A stretch of 64,000 nucleotides of DNA from Pedobacter sp. PACM 27299 (GCF_001412655.1 NZ_CP012996.1:3162001-3226000), one strand, 5' to 3'; shown: positions 9,047 through 16,377, counted from the first letter of the stretch. Notes: generated from the sequence alone by a model not told the origin. Made by a program: numbers and translations.

Positions 9047-9685
9047 ATGGAAAAGTATTGGAGAAATGTGTTGCCTGTTTGTCTGCTGATCGGAATGCAG
9101 GCCTGTACTCAAGCGGATAGAAATGGCCGAGATGCAGCTGCGACAGGAGTAGTAGATTCCTTGAGCGATTCGACTCAAAGGGCAAAGGCCATAACTGCAG
9201 ATGTGGACGTAAATGGTAATGGTAAAATGTTCGTCTTAAACGCCTCAGCAGGGGAGCTTTTTGAGATCGAAGCTGCAAATCTGGCGATGAATAAAAGTAA
9301 AGATAAACAAGTAAAGGTTTTTGCGGCGAAGATGTTAAAAGACCATCAGAAGGCTAATACTGAACTTCATCGGATTGCTGGCGCAAAAGGAATTCAATTG
9401 GCACAAGCCCTATCTGGGAAAGCAGAAGGAGACCTGAAAGTGCTGAATACACTGGCTAATCGGGAATTTGAGGTACAATATATACGTATGATGATCGATC
9501 AGCATCAGAAAACGATGCAGCTTTTTACAGATGGTACAGGTTTAACTGATCCGGAACTAAAAGCATTTGCCGTTAAAAAACGGCCATTAATTGAACAGCA
9601 TTATAAAAAGGCATTGGAGATTGGTAAACACTTAAATATAAGTAATGCAAACAATGGAGATGATTTATTGGGAATAAGCCCCTGA
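9047..9685 (+). CDS. DUF4142 domain (ferritin-like) lipoprotein
   Basis: DUF4142 proteins are secreted four-helix ferritin-like proteins of unclear function, often stress related. Here a signal peptide ends in a lipobox (LIGMQAC, Cys20). The DUF4142 domain covers about residues 65-200: helix 1 ASAGELFEIEAANLAM, helix 2 VKVFAAKMLKDHQKANTEL with the conserved DH, helix 3 NREFEVQYIRMMIDQHQKTM, and helix 4 PLIEQHYKKALEIGKHL. His and Asp/Glu at matching heptad places could bind metal, but this is inference. The ATG at 9047 is the only start giving a signal peptide. Confidence 0.85.
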   Translation: MEKYWRNVLPVCLLIGMQACTQADRNGRDAAATGVVDSLSDSTQRAKAITADVDVNGNGKMFVLNASAGELFEIEAANLAMNKSKDKQVKVFAAKMLKDHQKANTELHRIAGAKGIQLAQALSGKAEGDLKVLNTLANREFEVQYIRMMIDQHQKTMQLFTDGTGLTDPELKAFAVKKRPLIEQHYKKALEIGKHLNISNANNGDDLLGISP

Positions 9686-9735
9686 AAAAGTTGAGGTCTT
9701 TGCTAATGAATGAAATTACCCTCTGGAAAACCTGG

Positions 9736-10341
9736 TTATTTGCAAGATTCAGAAATTCGAAAAGTTAGGTTGATTCTCGGGCCAATATCTCTGGAAGTTT
9801 TTGGGATATGGTGCTCATAGTGCTGTTGCATAGTTTCTCCCATGAGCAGCAAACTTCCGTGGCTGAGTGGGATATCAAGTGGCTGAATGTTTAGCGTTGA
9901 TTTAGGACGTACCTTAAAAATCCTGGTGTCACCAAAGGTAACTGAAGCAATGTGATGATGTTTGCCATCTGCAGGAAGGTGGTCACTATGCCAGGAGACG
10001 GAATCTTTACCGTTTCTATACAGGTTTAAAAGCACACGGTCAAAACTGATCTCTGTGACTTTTTCTACTGAGGCTTTAATTTCCAGCAATGCTGGCGTCC
10101 ATTGATGTCCATTTTCTCCTCCATAATAGGCAGTTAGCCGAGGATCTAAGACCATTTTATCGTACATTTTTCGCATGCGCTGCTGCCAGGGCACTTCGCT
10201 AAAAAGCATTTTAAAATAGCGGTCAGCTTCAGTTTTACAGAAAAAATGCTGCCAAAGCTGTAATTCTGTATCAGGCAAGTCGAAGTCAATATACTTTTTA
10301 ATACCTCCGTCAAATAGTGCGGTCTCTCCAAAAAGGTTCAT
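9736..10341 (-). CDS. AlkB-like 2-oxoglutarate/Fe(II) dioxygenase (alkylated base repair)
   Basis: AlkB-family enzymes oxidatively remove methyl groups from damaged bases (1-methyladenine, 3-methylcytosine) in DNA or RNA. All core parts of the jelly-roll are visible: the iron ligands H-x-D in SWHSDHLPADG and a distal His in QQHYEHHIPK, plus the 2-oxoglutarate-binding Arg pair in PRINLTFR. The segment RNGKDSVSWHSD and the substrate loop before it match the ALKBH2/3-like bacterial subgroup. At 201 residues it is the normal size. It lies on the same strand as the WYL-regulator gene, 166 bp downstream of it; whether it shares that promoter cannot be told. Confidence 0.9.
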   Translation of the reverse strand: MNLFGETALFDGGIKKYIDFDLPDTELQLWQHFFCKTEADRYFKMLFSEVPWQQRMRKMYDKMVLDPRLTAYYGGENGHQWTPALLEIKASVEKVTEISFDRVLLNLYRNGKDSVSWHSDHLPADGKHHHIASVTFGDTRIFKVRPKSTLNIQPLDIPLSHGSLLLMGETMQQHYEHHIPKTSRDIGPRINLTFRISESCK

Positions 10342-10507
10342 GATACAAATTTATGAAAACTTAGAAGAAAACTAAAAATATTAGCAAATAACATGGAGTA
10401 AACAACTGCTTCTATTGGATTATGCCAAAATAAAGGATATGATTCCTTTGTTTTTATATTTGCTATTAATTTTAATGACCTCTGCTGTGTATCTGTCTAT
10501 AGCAATT

Positions 10508-11536
10508 TTAAATAGCTGATTCCTCTGTGTCGTATTGTCCAGCGGATTGAATAAGCCTTTTTTTAATTCTGGAAACCAGGTTTCGGGGCGCCAATACTTT
10601 CATGCATTCTCCAAAGCCAAGAATTTCCCTTTCCAATTCAAAGTTTAGTACCACATCAATTCTAAAGGTCAAACCATCATGATCTTCTTTCAACACCTGC
10701 TGACTATGATGCAATGGCTTAGTTAATATATATGGTGCATTTTGTTTATTTATTTTTAAGATGACTTTATGCGGCCGATCCCTTTCGGATTTGGTGACGC
10801 CAAGCAGGTCTTCAAAATAACGGTCAAAATCTACCCCTTTATACTCAACGTATGGTTCATTAGGAAGTTCCTGAAATTCAATGATCCGATCAAGCGCGAG
10901 CGTTAGCAATTGCGTGCCTTTTTTTGCCTTGACCATAACAAACCATCTGTTTTTGTATTCTTTTAGAAGATAAGGGAAATAAATCTCCTGGCTGGCTTGC
11001 AATGCCTTAAAAGACCGGTAAACGATCAATAATGACTTTTGCTGAAGGATAGCCTGGTAAAGTGGGTTGATGTATTCCAATCCTCTTAGTCGCTGATTAT
11101 TTTCAAATTGAATGAAGTTTTTACTGGGGTTGGTCGATTTATAAAGGTTATTTTCCAGCTTGGCAATCATATCGCTCATCTCATCAAAATAATTAAAACC
11201 ATTAAACTGCTTGAGCACACCAACGATTTCTTTCATTTTCTCTACATCACCAGAATTGATGGGAACCTTGGTAATGCTGTAAGCTAAATCACTATAACTA
11301 TAGAATTTTCTGTCAGTAACCACAATTGGTGCATTGTATCCCAGTTTATCACTGCGCATCAATTGAATGTCGGCCTGAATCGTACGCTTACTTACGCCGG
11401 AAGTGATCCCTTCATATTCATATAGTTTGGAAGCCACCTTTTCTATGATGTCATCCAGTGTCCATTTCCTAAATCTGTTTTTCAGGCATTCATCAATGGT
11501 TTTATATCGAATTAGGGCAAGTTTATTTACTGACAT
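10508..11536 (-). CDS. WYL-domain transcriptional regulator of the RtcB locus
   Basis: The first 85 residues form a winged helix (KNRFRKWTLDDIIEKVASKL and SGVSKRTIQADIQLMR, the recognition-helix region). The WYL domain follows at about residues 160-235 (LLIVYRSFKALQ, PYLLKEYKNRWFVMV, TLALDRIIEF), then a C-terminal WCX-like extension. WYL domains sense nucleic acids or nucleotides in several DNA-damage and defence systems. It is transcribed away from the slipin-rtcB operon across an 860-bp interval holding two mirrored copies of a TGCGCA-type site, so it most likely controls both itself and the repair operon. In proteobacteria the analogous regulator RtcR is a CARF/sigma-54 activator; this WYL protein would be the counterpart (inference). 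Confidence 0.9.
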   Translation of the reverse strand: MSVNKLALIRYKTIDECLKNRFRKWTLDDIIEKVASKLYEYEGITSGVSKRTIQADIQLMRSDKLGYNAPIVVTDRKFYSYSDLAYSITKVPINSGDVEKMKEIVGVLKQFNGFNYFDEMSDMIAKLENNLYKSTNPSKNFIQFENNQRLRGLEYINPLYQAILQQKSLLIVYRSFKALQASQEIYFPYLLKEYKNRWFVMVKAKKGTQLLTLALDRIIEFQELPNEPYVEYKGVDFDRYFEDLLGVTKSERDRPHKVILKINKQNAPYILTKPLHHSQQVLKEDHDGLTFRIDVVLNFELEREILGFGECMKVLAPRNLVSRIKKRLIQSAGQYDTEESAI

Positions 11537-11576
11537 AATACAGCTTAGGGGTTAAAAAATCAAAATTAGCCACAGG

Positions 11577-11618
11577 TAAAGATAGGAAATGGAATCTACT
11601 GCGCAGTATATCTGCGCA
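11577..11618 (-). promoter_or_regulatory. Candidate operator and promoter of the WYL gene
   Basis: On the minus strand the order is TGCGCA (11618-11613), 5 bp, the 10-bp palindrome ACTGCGCAGT (11607-11598), 13 bp, then a -7-like TATCTTTA (11584-11577), about 40 bp before the start codon. The -7 element matches the Bacteroidota consensus TAnnTTTG in all but the last base. The site is the mirror image of the one at 11711-11731. Confidence 0.55.
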
Positions 11619-11710
11619 ATTGAAATGATAATTTGTTAAAAATAGATTTTTGTTAAATTAATGTGTCTGAATTACAGTATTATACTTAAAATATTGATTT
11701 ATATTTTTAT

Positions 11711-11747
11711 TGCGCAAATGCACTGCGCAGTACCGCCTGCATCTTTG
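11711..11747 (+). promoter_or_regulatory. Candidate operator and promoter of the leader-slipin-rtcB operon
   Basis: TGCGCA (11711-11716), 5 bp, then the palindrome ACTGCGCAGT (11722-11731), 8 bp, then CATCTTTG (11740-11747), one mismatch from the Bacteroidota -7 element TAnnTTTG. No good -33 TTTG is present; the operator covers that place, which suggests an activator-dependent promoter. A start near 11754 would give a leader of about 645 nt. Confidence 0.5.
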
Positions 11748-11928
11748 TATGGTCAACAATAAGACAGGTTCTTTGAAAAAACAAAACGTACGAAAGTACA
11801 ATAAGATATTCCCGAAAGGGGGTGGCAATCGAAAGGATAAACATCCACAGTTGTGAGTTTCTAATGGCTCCATAGTATTGCGCTGATCAGCGGCAATATT
11901 CTGATGTTTAAAATGGCTGATTGTCAAA

Positions 11929-11996
11929 TTTGTGTGTCGCAGGTTCGAATCCTGCTCCTGGTCAACCAGGATAACTCAGCGGTAGAGTAACAAACC
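11929..11996 (+). ncRNA. Circularly permuted tRNA-like module A
   Basis: Read in order: anticodon-stem 3' strand TTTGT (11929-11933), 5-nt variable loop, T-stem GCAGG, T-loop TTCGAAT, T-stem CCTGC, acceptor 3' strand TCCTGGT (11956-11962), CA, acceptor 5' strand ACCAGGA (11965-11971), TA (as U8-A9), D-stem ACTC, D-loop AGCGGTA, D-stem GAGT, A26, anticodon-stem 5' strand ACAAA (11990-11994). Acceptor (7 bp), D (4), anticodon (5) and T (5) stems all pair perfectly with canonical spacing. The only opening of the molecule falls in the anticodon loop. No anticodon triplet and no CCA end are encoded. It resembles tRNA-Asn in Bacteroidota by recollection only. Confidence 0.75.
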
Positions 11997-12000
11997 AATT

Positions 12001-12066
12001 GCAGGTTCGAATCCTGCCTCCAGAGTATGGAGTAGCAAAATGGTAATGCAGCGGATTTAGGTCCAC
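12001..12066 (+). ncRNA. Permuted tRNA-like module B
   Basis: The same swapped order: T-arm GCAGG-TTCGAAT-CCTGC (12001-12017), acceptor 3' strand CTCCA (12018-12022), 5-nt loop, acceptor 5' strand TGGAG (12028-12032), TA, D-arm GCA-AAATGGTAA-TGC (12035-12049), A, then an anticodon-arm-like GCGGA-TTTAGGT (12051-12062) with TAG at anticodon positions. The matching 3' anticodon strand is poor (TCCAC, one base off register) and there is no variable loop before the T-arm, so B is less complete than A. Its T-arm is identical to that of A. Confidence 0.6.
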
Positions 12067-12330
12067 AAAAAGAAGGAATACTTTTCAAATGTTCCATTGG
12101 AAAAGCACCGGGAAAGGCATTCCGCTTTATGGAAAATAACGCTCCATACCATAAAGCAATTTGATTTATGCTTTGCAGGTACTACATAGAAAGGCAGATT
12201 TTGCTGTAGCTATCTGTTCTTTAGAGGTATCAAACAGCGCATTAAGTGCTCAAAAAGATGTTTTAAAGAATAAGATAAATACTTTAAAAAGAAACCGAGT
12301 ATCATTTATACCTCCGCATGAAACAGACGA

Positions 12331-12402
12331 ATGTCTTTCGAACGTGCTTTATTAAAAAGAATAAGAAATAATTATAGCAACCCACAAAAAACTAAAATAT
12401 GA
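12331..12402 (+). CDS. Possible 23-codon leader peptide overlapping the slipin start
   Basis: ATG at 12331 opens a frame MSFERALLKRIRNNYSNPQK ending in TGA at 12400-12402, which overlaps the slipin ATG as ATGA. The overlap would allow translational coupling. It is short and basic, without recognisable relatives, and may be coincidence in an A-rich stretch. Confidence 0.25.
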   Translation: MSFERALLKRIRNNYSNPQKTKI

Positions 12403-13490
12403 AAAGAGTAATGATCAATACCAACACTGTAGGGTTGGTTTACAGAAAAAATGAATTTAAACGTGTATTGACTGCCGGAAACCATTGGTTGGGATTTGGA
12501 GAATCAGTCAGCACTTACGATATGGCAAAAACATTCTTTGCCTCAGAACTGGACGTTTTGTTATTAAACAAAGATTTTGAAGAATTGGTGACTACCATAG
12601 AGGTGGCAGACCATGAATTGGTATTGGTTTATCAAAATAAGAATTTCAAACAAGTATTGACTGCAGGGAAATATGCGTTCTGGAAAGGTTTAAACAAATA
12701 TTCATTTGTGACAGCCAATTTGGATAACTATGAAATTGCAGCGGAGATCGATAAAAACACCATAGAAAAGCCACAGCTATCAGCTTTCATCAGGGTTTTC
12801 AAAGTTGAAAATTATGAAACTGGATTGTTAATGGTGGAGGGGAATTTTGAAAAAGTAATGAAACCAGGCAATTACATTTTCTGGAAGAACAGCACTGTGA
12901 TCCAGGTTTTAAAAACAGACATGCGTCAATTGAATATGGAAATCATCGGACAGGAGATCCTGACTAAGGACAAGGCGCAGCTGCGCATCAACTTCAATGC
13001 GCAATATAAGGTTGCGGATCTGATGAAAGCTTTATTGGAAAATAAAGAGTTTGACAAGCAATTGTACGTCAGCATTCAATTGGGTTTAAGGGAAACCGTC
13101 GGAAAGCTGACTTTTGATGAACTGATGGAAAGCAAGGATAAGATCTCTGAAAGCATCTTGAAAATTTGTGCAGCTAAAGCGGAAGGTTTAGGGGTGAAAT
13201 TGATAGACTGCGGGGTCAAAGACATCGTTTTACCAGGGGATATCAAGGAAATTATGAACCAGGTTTTAATTGCCGAGAAAAGAGCACAAGCCAATTTAAT
13301 CACACGTAGAGAGGAAACGGCCTCTACCAGAAGTTTGTTAAATACGGCAAAGTTGATGGAAGACAATGCGATGCTCTACAAATTGAAAGAAATGGAATAT
13401 GTAGAAAAGATCGCAGAAAAGATCAACACCATCAGCTTGTCCGGCAGCGGGCAGATCGTTGATCAGTTGAAACAAATATTTGTAAAATAG
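12399..13490 (+). CDS. Slipin/SPFH (band 7) family protein of the RNA-repair operon
   Basis: SPFH proteins form ring-like or membrane-linked scaffolds; slipin genes are known neighbours of rtcB, with unclear function. The SPFH core lies at about residues 125-310 (TDMRQLNMEIIGQEILTKDK, LRINFNAQYKV, the helix LGLRETVGKLTFDELMESKD, then VKLIDCGVKDIVLPGDIKEI), followed by a coiled-coil tail. The protein lacks the usual N-terminal membrane hairpin. Instead three repeats of a 20-residue pattern precede it: VYRKNEFKRVLTAG (14-27), VYQNKNFKQVLTAGKYAFW (77-95), and MVEGNFEKVMKPGNYIFW (145-162). It is 42 bp upstream of rtcB and clearly in one operon with it. Confidence 0.85.
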   Translation: MKRVMINTNTVGLVYRKNEFKRVLTAGNHWLGFGESVSTYDMAKTFFASELDVLLLNKDFEELVTTIEVADHELVLVYQNKNFKQVLTAGKYAFWKGLNKYSFVTANLDNYEIAAEIDKNTIEKPQLSAFIRVFKVENYETGLLMVEGNFEKVMKPGNYIFWKNSTVIQVLKTDMRQLNMEIIGQEILTKDKAQLRINFNAQYKVADLMKALLENKEFDKQLYVSIQLGLRETVGKLTFDELMESKDKISESILKICAAKAEGLGVKLIDCGVKDIVLPGDIKEIMNQVLIAEKRAQANLITRREETASTRSLLNTAKLMEDNAMLYKLKEMEYVEKIAEKINTISLSGSGQIVDQLKQIFVK

Positions 13491-13532
13491 GTAAGGTCCT
13501 ATCATTAAAATAAAGATTTTTATTAAGAAACA

Positions 13533-14948
13533 ATGACAACAAAAATAAACGGAAATGACTTGTTAGAAGCAGGTTATACACCAGGGAAAATACTTGGTAT
13601 TGCGCTGGCTATTGCGACACATTTACCAGACCTATCAATTCAGGAGGTCAAAACACTACTTAGGACAGTAAAAGATCAGCCAGCTGATTTCCTAAATGAT
13701 CCAATTATGAAAACGCTGGCTGCTGAAATTATTGAAGAAAACAAGATCGAGCCTGAGATCTCCTTAATGGAAAACGCCCTGCCTTATACTTTATATGGAG
13801 CTGAGCATATTGAAGAGGGTGCAAGAAAACAAATGAACATTGCCATGCGCCTGCCAGTAACTGCTGCAGGGGCCTTAATGCCTGATGCCCACCAAGGTTA
13901 TGGCTTGCCGATTGGCGGCGTTTTGGCCACACGAAATGCGATTATTCCTTATGGCGTGGGTGTTGATATCGGTTGTCGAATGGCACTTTCCATATTTGAG
14001 ATCTCCGCTGCTCACTTTCATGAAAATGAAGCGAAATTTAAAAGAGAACTGATTGCTCATACCAAATTTGGTGCTGGACATGGATTTCAAGGGCAATATA
14101 AATCAGATCATGAGGTATTAAGCAGGGAGGAGTTTAATTTAACACCTTTTATCAAGAACCTTCATGATAAAGCCTACTCACAATTGGGAAGCTCCGGAGG
14201 TGGAAACCATTTTGTGGAATGGGGTATTATTGAGTTTGAAAAGAGAGACGAGGTTTTGAATATTGAAAAAGGTAGCTATCTGGCGCTGTTAACTCATTCC
14301 GGATCTCGCGGTTTTGGGGCAACTGTAGCCGGTTATTATACGAAGCTTGCTAAAGAAAACTGCAAGTTACCTGCTGAAGCGGCTAACCTGGCCTATCTGG
14401 ACATCAACTCGGAAGCTGGTCTGGAATATTGGTTGGCAATGAATTTAGCCGGTGATTATGCCTCCGCCTGTCATGAAGTGATTCATCACAAACTGACTAA
14501 GGCGATAGGGGCAGAAGTCCTCGCAAAGGTCGAAAACCACCATAACTTTGCCTGGAAGGAAAACTGGAATGGTGAGGAAGTGATTGTCCATAGAAAAGGT
14601 GCTACACCAGCAGGAAAAGGAGTCATGGGAATTATTCCGGGATCAATGACCGCACCAGGATTCCTGGTCAGAGGTAAAGGTATAGCTGATGCGATTAACT
14701 CAGCCTCTCATGGTGCCGGCAGACAAATGAGTCGCTCAAAGGCCTTCAAAAGCATCAGTAAAGAGGAAATGCGGACGGTATTGAAAAACAACAACGTCAC
14801 ACTAATCGGTGCAGGATTAGATGAAGCGCCAATGGCTTATAAAGACATCAACCTGGTGATGGAAGCTCAAAAAGAGCTGATAGATGTGGTTGCCAAATTC
14901 ACACCTAAAATGGTACGAATGGCAGATGATGGGAGCCGGGAAGATTAA
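13533..14948 (+). CDS. rtcB: RtcB family RNA ligase
   Basis: RtcB joins RNA ends bearing 2',3'-cyclic phosphate or 3'-phosphate to 5'-OH ends using GTP and Mn2+, repairing cleaved tRNAs and other RNAs. Active-site parts are all present: D145 and C148 in GVGVDIGCR, H226 in SSGGGNHFVEW, H255 in LLTHSGSRGFG, H336/H337 in VENHHNFAW, and the guanylylated histidine H393 in ASHGAGRQMSRSKA. At 471 residues it fits the RtcB family member usually found with slipin genes. No archease, RtcA cyclase or Rsr/TROVE gene is nearby. The context (nicked-tRNA-like leader, WYL regulator) suggests a role in tRNA repair. Confidence 0.95.
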   Translation: MTTKINGNDLLEAGYTPGKILGIALAIATHLPDLSIQEVKTLLRTVKDQPADFLNDPIMKTLAAEIIEENKIEPEISLMENALPYTLYGAEHIEEGARKQMNIAMRLPVTAAGALMPDAHQGYGLPIGGVLATRNAIIPYGVGVDIGCRMALSIFEISAAHFHENEAKFKRELIAHTKFGAGHGFQGQYKSDHEVLSREEFNLTPFIKNLHDKAYSQLGSSGGGNHFVEWGIIEFEKRDEVLNIEKGSYLALLTHSGSRGFGATVAGYYTKLAKENCKLPAEAANLAYLDINSEAGLEYWLAMNLAGDYASACHEVIHHKLTKAIGAEVLAKVENHHNFAWKENWNGEEVIVHRKGATPAGKGVMGIIPGSMTAPGFLVRGKGIADAINSASHGAGRQMSRSKAFKSISKEEMRTVLKNNNVTLIGAGLDEAPMAYKDINLVMEAQKELIDVVAKFTPKMVRMADDGSRED

Positions 14949-14978
14949 ATCAATAGGAGTAAAGCGCCGTATCAGCAT

Positions 14979-15009
14979 AAAAAGCCCTACATTTTCCGTG
15001 GGGCTTTTT
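14979..15009 (+). terminator. Terminator after rtcB
   Basis: AAAAAGCCC and GGGCTTTTT form the stem (with a mismatch and a short extension, CTAC/GTGG), 30 bp after the rtcB stop, with T-run on the right and A-run on the left, so it may work in both directions. Confidence 0.8.
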
Positions 15010-15146
15010 GTGATTCCCTGGATTCGAGAGGAGGCTAATATCGACCACATTTGCGGAAGGCGGGTTAAATTTGCTAGATTTAAGCAGAAGTGTTGGTGCA
15101 ATCGTATTGATGGAAGATTTTTATCAATAGAAATTAAATAAAGTCA

Positions 15147-15662
15147 ATGAAATTAATTATAGATGTAGCTTATCAAAATAATGAAGCGAAGGTAGTTGGA
15201 GGTTTTTTTGAAGATTGGTCCGATGATGTTGTGTTCAAACAATCCTCAAAGATTGTTGAAAATGTACAGGATTATGTCTCTGGAGAATTTTACAAAAGAG
15301 AGCTACCCTGTATTTTAGAATTCCTGAAGGATGTTCCACTGGACGAAATAGAACTCCTGATTATCGACGGTTTTATTTATTTAGATGACGAAAGAAAATA
15401 TGGTTTAGGGGCATACTTATATGATAGTTTAGATAAAAAAATCCCTATAATTGGCGCAGCCAAATCGCGATTCTACAGCAATACCAAGTATGTAGAAGAA
15501 GTTTTTAGAGGAGAGAGCAAAAAACCTTTATATGTATCTGCAATAGGAATTGAGCTGCCGGAAGCAGCATTGTTGATAGCGAATATGTATGGGAAGTACC
15601 GTTTGCCTAACCTCATTAAAGAAGTGGATACAGAGACAAAAAACACGTGGATTATTCAATAA
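15147..15662 (+). CDS. Endonuclease V-like nuclease
   Basis: Endonuclease V cuts DNA or RNA near deaminated purines (inosine). The protein shows the family frame: an N-terminal strand ending in Asp (KLIIDVAY, D6), the motif YVSGEFYKRELPCILEFL with E52 matching Y-x-x-G-x-x-x-x-R-E-x-P, and LLIIDGFIYLD with D74 matching the L-x-x-V-D-G strand. At 171 residues it is shorter than the E. coli enzyme (about 220) but keeps the three acidic residues. The gene follows the rtcB terminator by 137 bp on the same strand. Location next to an RNA ligase raises the idea of an RNA role, but this is inference. Confidence 0.75.
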   Translation: MKLIIDVAYQNNEAKVVGGFFEDWSDDVVFKQSSKIVENVQDYVSGEFYKRELPCILEFLKDVPLDEIELLIIDGFIYLDDERKYGLGAYLYDSLDKKIPIIGAAKSRFYSNTKYVEEVFRGESKKPLYVSAIGIELPEAALLIANMYGKYRLPNLIKEVDTETKNTWIIQ

Positions 15663-15672
15663 TTGAGATTTA

Positions 15673-16377
15673 ATGAAGAGAATATTTGAAAAAAATCCTG
15701 TTTTGATCTTTGTTATTCCGCTTGTCATTTTCTTTTTAATAGGATGTGTGTTGCTTTATTTCGCAGTTCTTAAAGTTGAACTGATTCCATTTTATGGCTG
15801 GATTCTTATTGGAGCTTTTATTATGATCCCAATTCTCTTGATATATGGGTTCGTATTTGGGTTTGGCCCTGGTAAAGCTGTATCGTCCAATAGAAACCAA
15901 TTGGCTTTCAGTCCGGATGGTATTCATTTCGAAATGGTATTATTTGATTGTTCTTGTTTCATTAAATGGAATAGCATTGATACCGTTATTTACTCCGACT
16001 CCAGAAATGAAGATTACGCTGAGTACATCATTTTTGTCAACGAATTACCAATATGTATTCAAAAGGAAAACCCATGGTGGCCAAATAGGTTATTCCCTTA
16101 CCAGCAAAAACACCATAAAATAAGGATAAAAAGTGATGCTGTAAGCTTTAACTCGCTGCCTGATCAGCTGGAAAAATACTTACGATCTAAAGTTAGTTTT
16201 GAATTTAAAGACAGCAGAAAAGGGACTTTAATAGATTCTAAAACATTTACTGAAGGAAATACACAGACCACCACAGAACACTGGAAGCCAGCACGTAATT
16301 ATGAGCCTTTTGAAATGATATACGACAAGTATAACCGAACAGTTCATGATATTGAAAAACGGGACGGTGCGATTTAG
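15673..16377 (+). CDS. Hypothetical membrane protein with two N-terminal TM helices
   Basis: Not recognised as a named family. Two membrane segments (about residues 9-30 LIFVIPLVIFFLIGCVLLYF and 38-62 IPFYGWILIGAFIMIPILLI) are followed by a cytosolic or periplasmic domain of about 165 residues with a PH-like flavour (QLAFSPDGIHFEMVLFDCSC, IKWNSIDTVIY). The last 40 residues are polar. It starts 10 bp after the endonuclease V-like gene, so the two may be one transcript. Its stop overlaps by 4 bp the stop of the converging gene. Confidence 0.7.
   Translation: MKRIFEKNPVLIFVIPLVIFFLIGCVLLYFAVLKVELIPFYGWILIGAFIMIPILLIYGFVFGFGPGKAVSSNRNQLAFSPDGIHFEMVLFDCSCFIKWNSIDTVIYSDSRNEDYAEYIIFVNELPICIQKENPWWPNRLFPYQQKHHKIRIKSDAVSFNSLPDQLEKYLRSKVSFEFKDSRKGTLIDSKTFTEGNTQTTTEHWKPARNYEPFEMIYDKYNRTVHDIEKRDGAI

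Larger units (their letters stand above)
11755..12398 (+). ncRNA. Long structured leader of the slipin-rtcB operon
   Basis: This stretch has no convincing gene but is full of RNA-like structure. In order: three short hairpins with GAAA loops (GTAC-GAAA-GTAC at 11788-11799; CCC-GAAA-GGG at 11811-11820; ATC-GAAAG-GAT at 11828-11838); a 9-bp hairpin with one bulge (11876-11898); two tRNA-like modules in swapped-half order (separate entries); a two-part hairpin (GGAAT 12075-12079 with ATTCC 12119-12123, CTTTTC 12081-12086 with GAAAAG 12100-12105); and a 9-bp stem GCTTTATGG/CCATAAAGC (12124-12132 with 12149-12157). Whether it is processed from the mRNA or acts in cis is unknown. A TTG-started frame at 12161-12355 looks like chance. 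Confidence 0.6.

Noticed and set aside
11698..11750. Sigma-54 promoter for the rtcB operon, as in proteobacteria
   Set aside because: No GG-N10-GC pair of the -24/-12 type fits, and the regulator is a WYL protein without an AAA+ activator domain.
12161..12355. 64-residue open frame in the rtcB leader
   Set aside because: It starts with TTG, has no ATG, overlaps structured leader sequence and shows no protein-like pattern; I treat it as chance.
15010..15060. Sequence resembling a tRNA T-arm (TGGATTCGAGAGG) after the rtcB terminator
   Set aside because: The stems do not pair and no acceptor or D-arm can be built around it.
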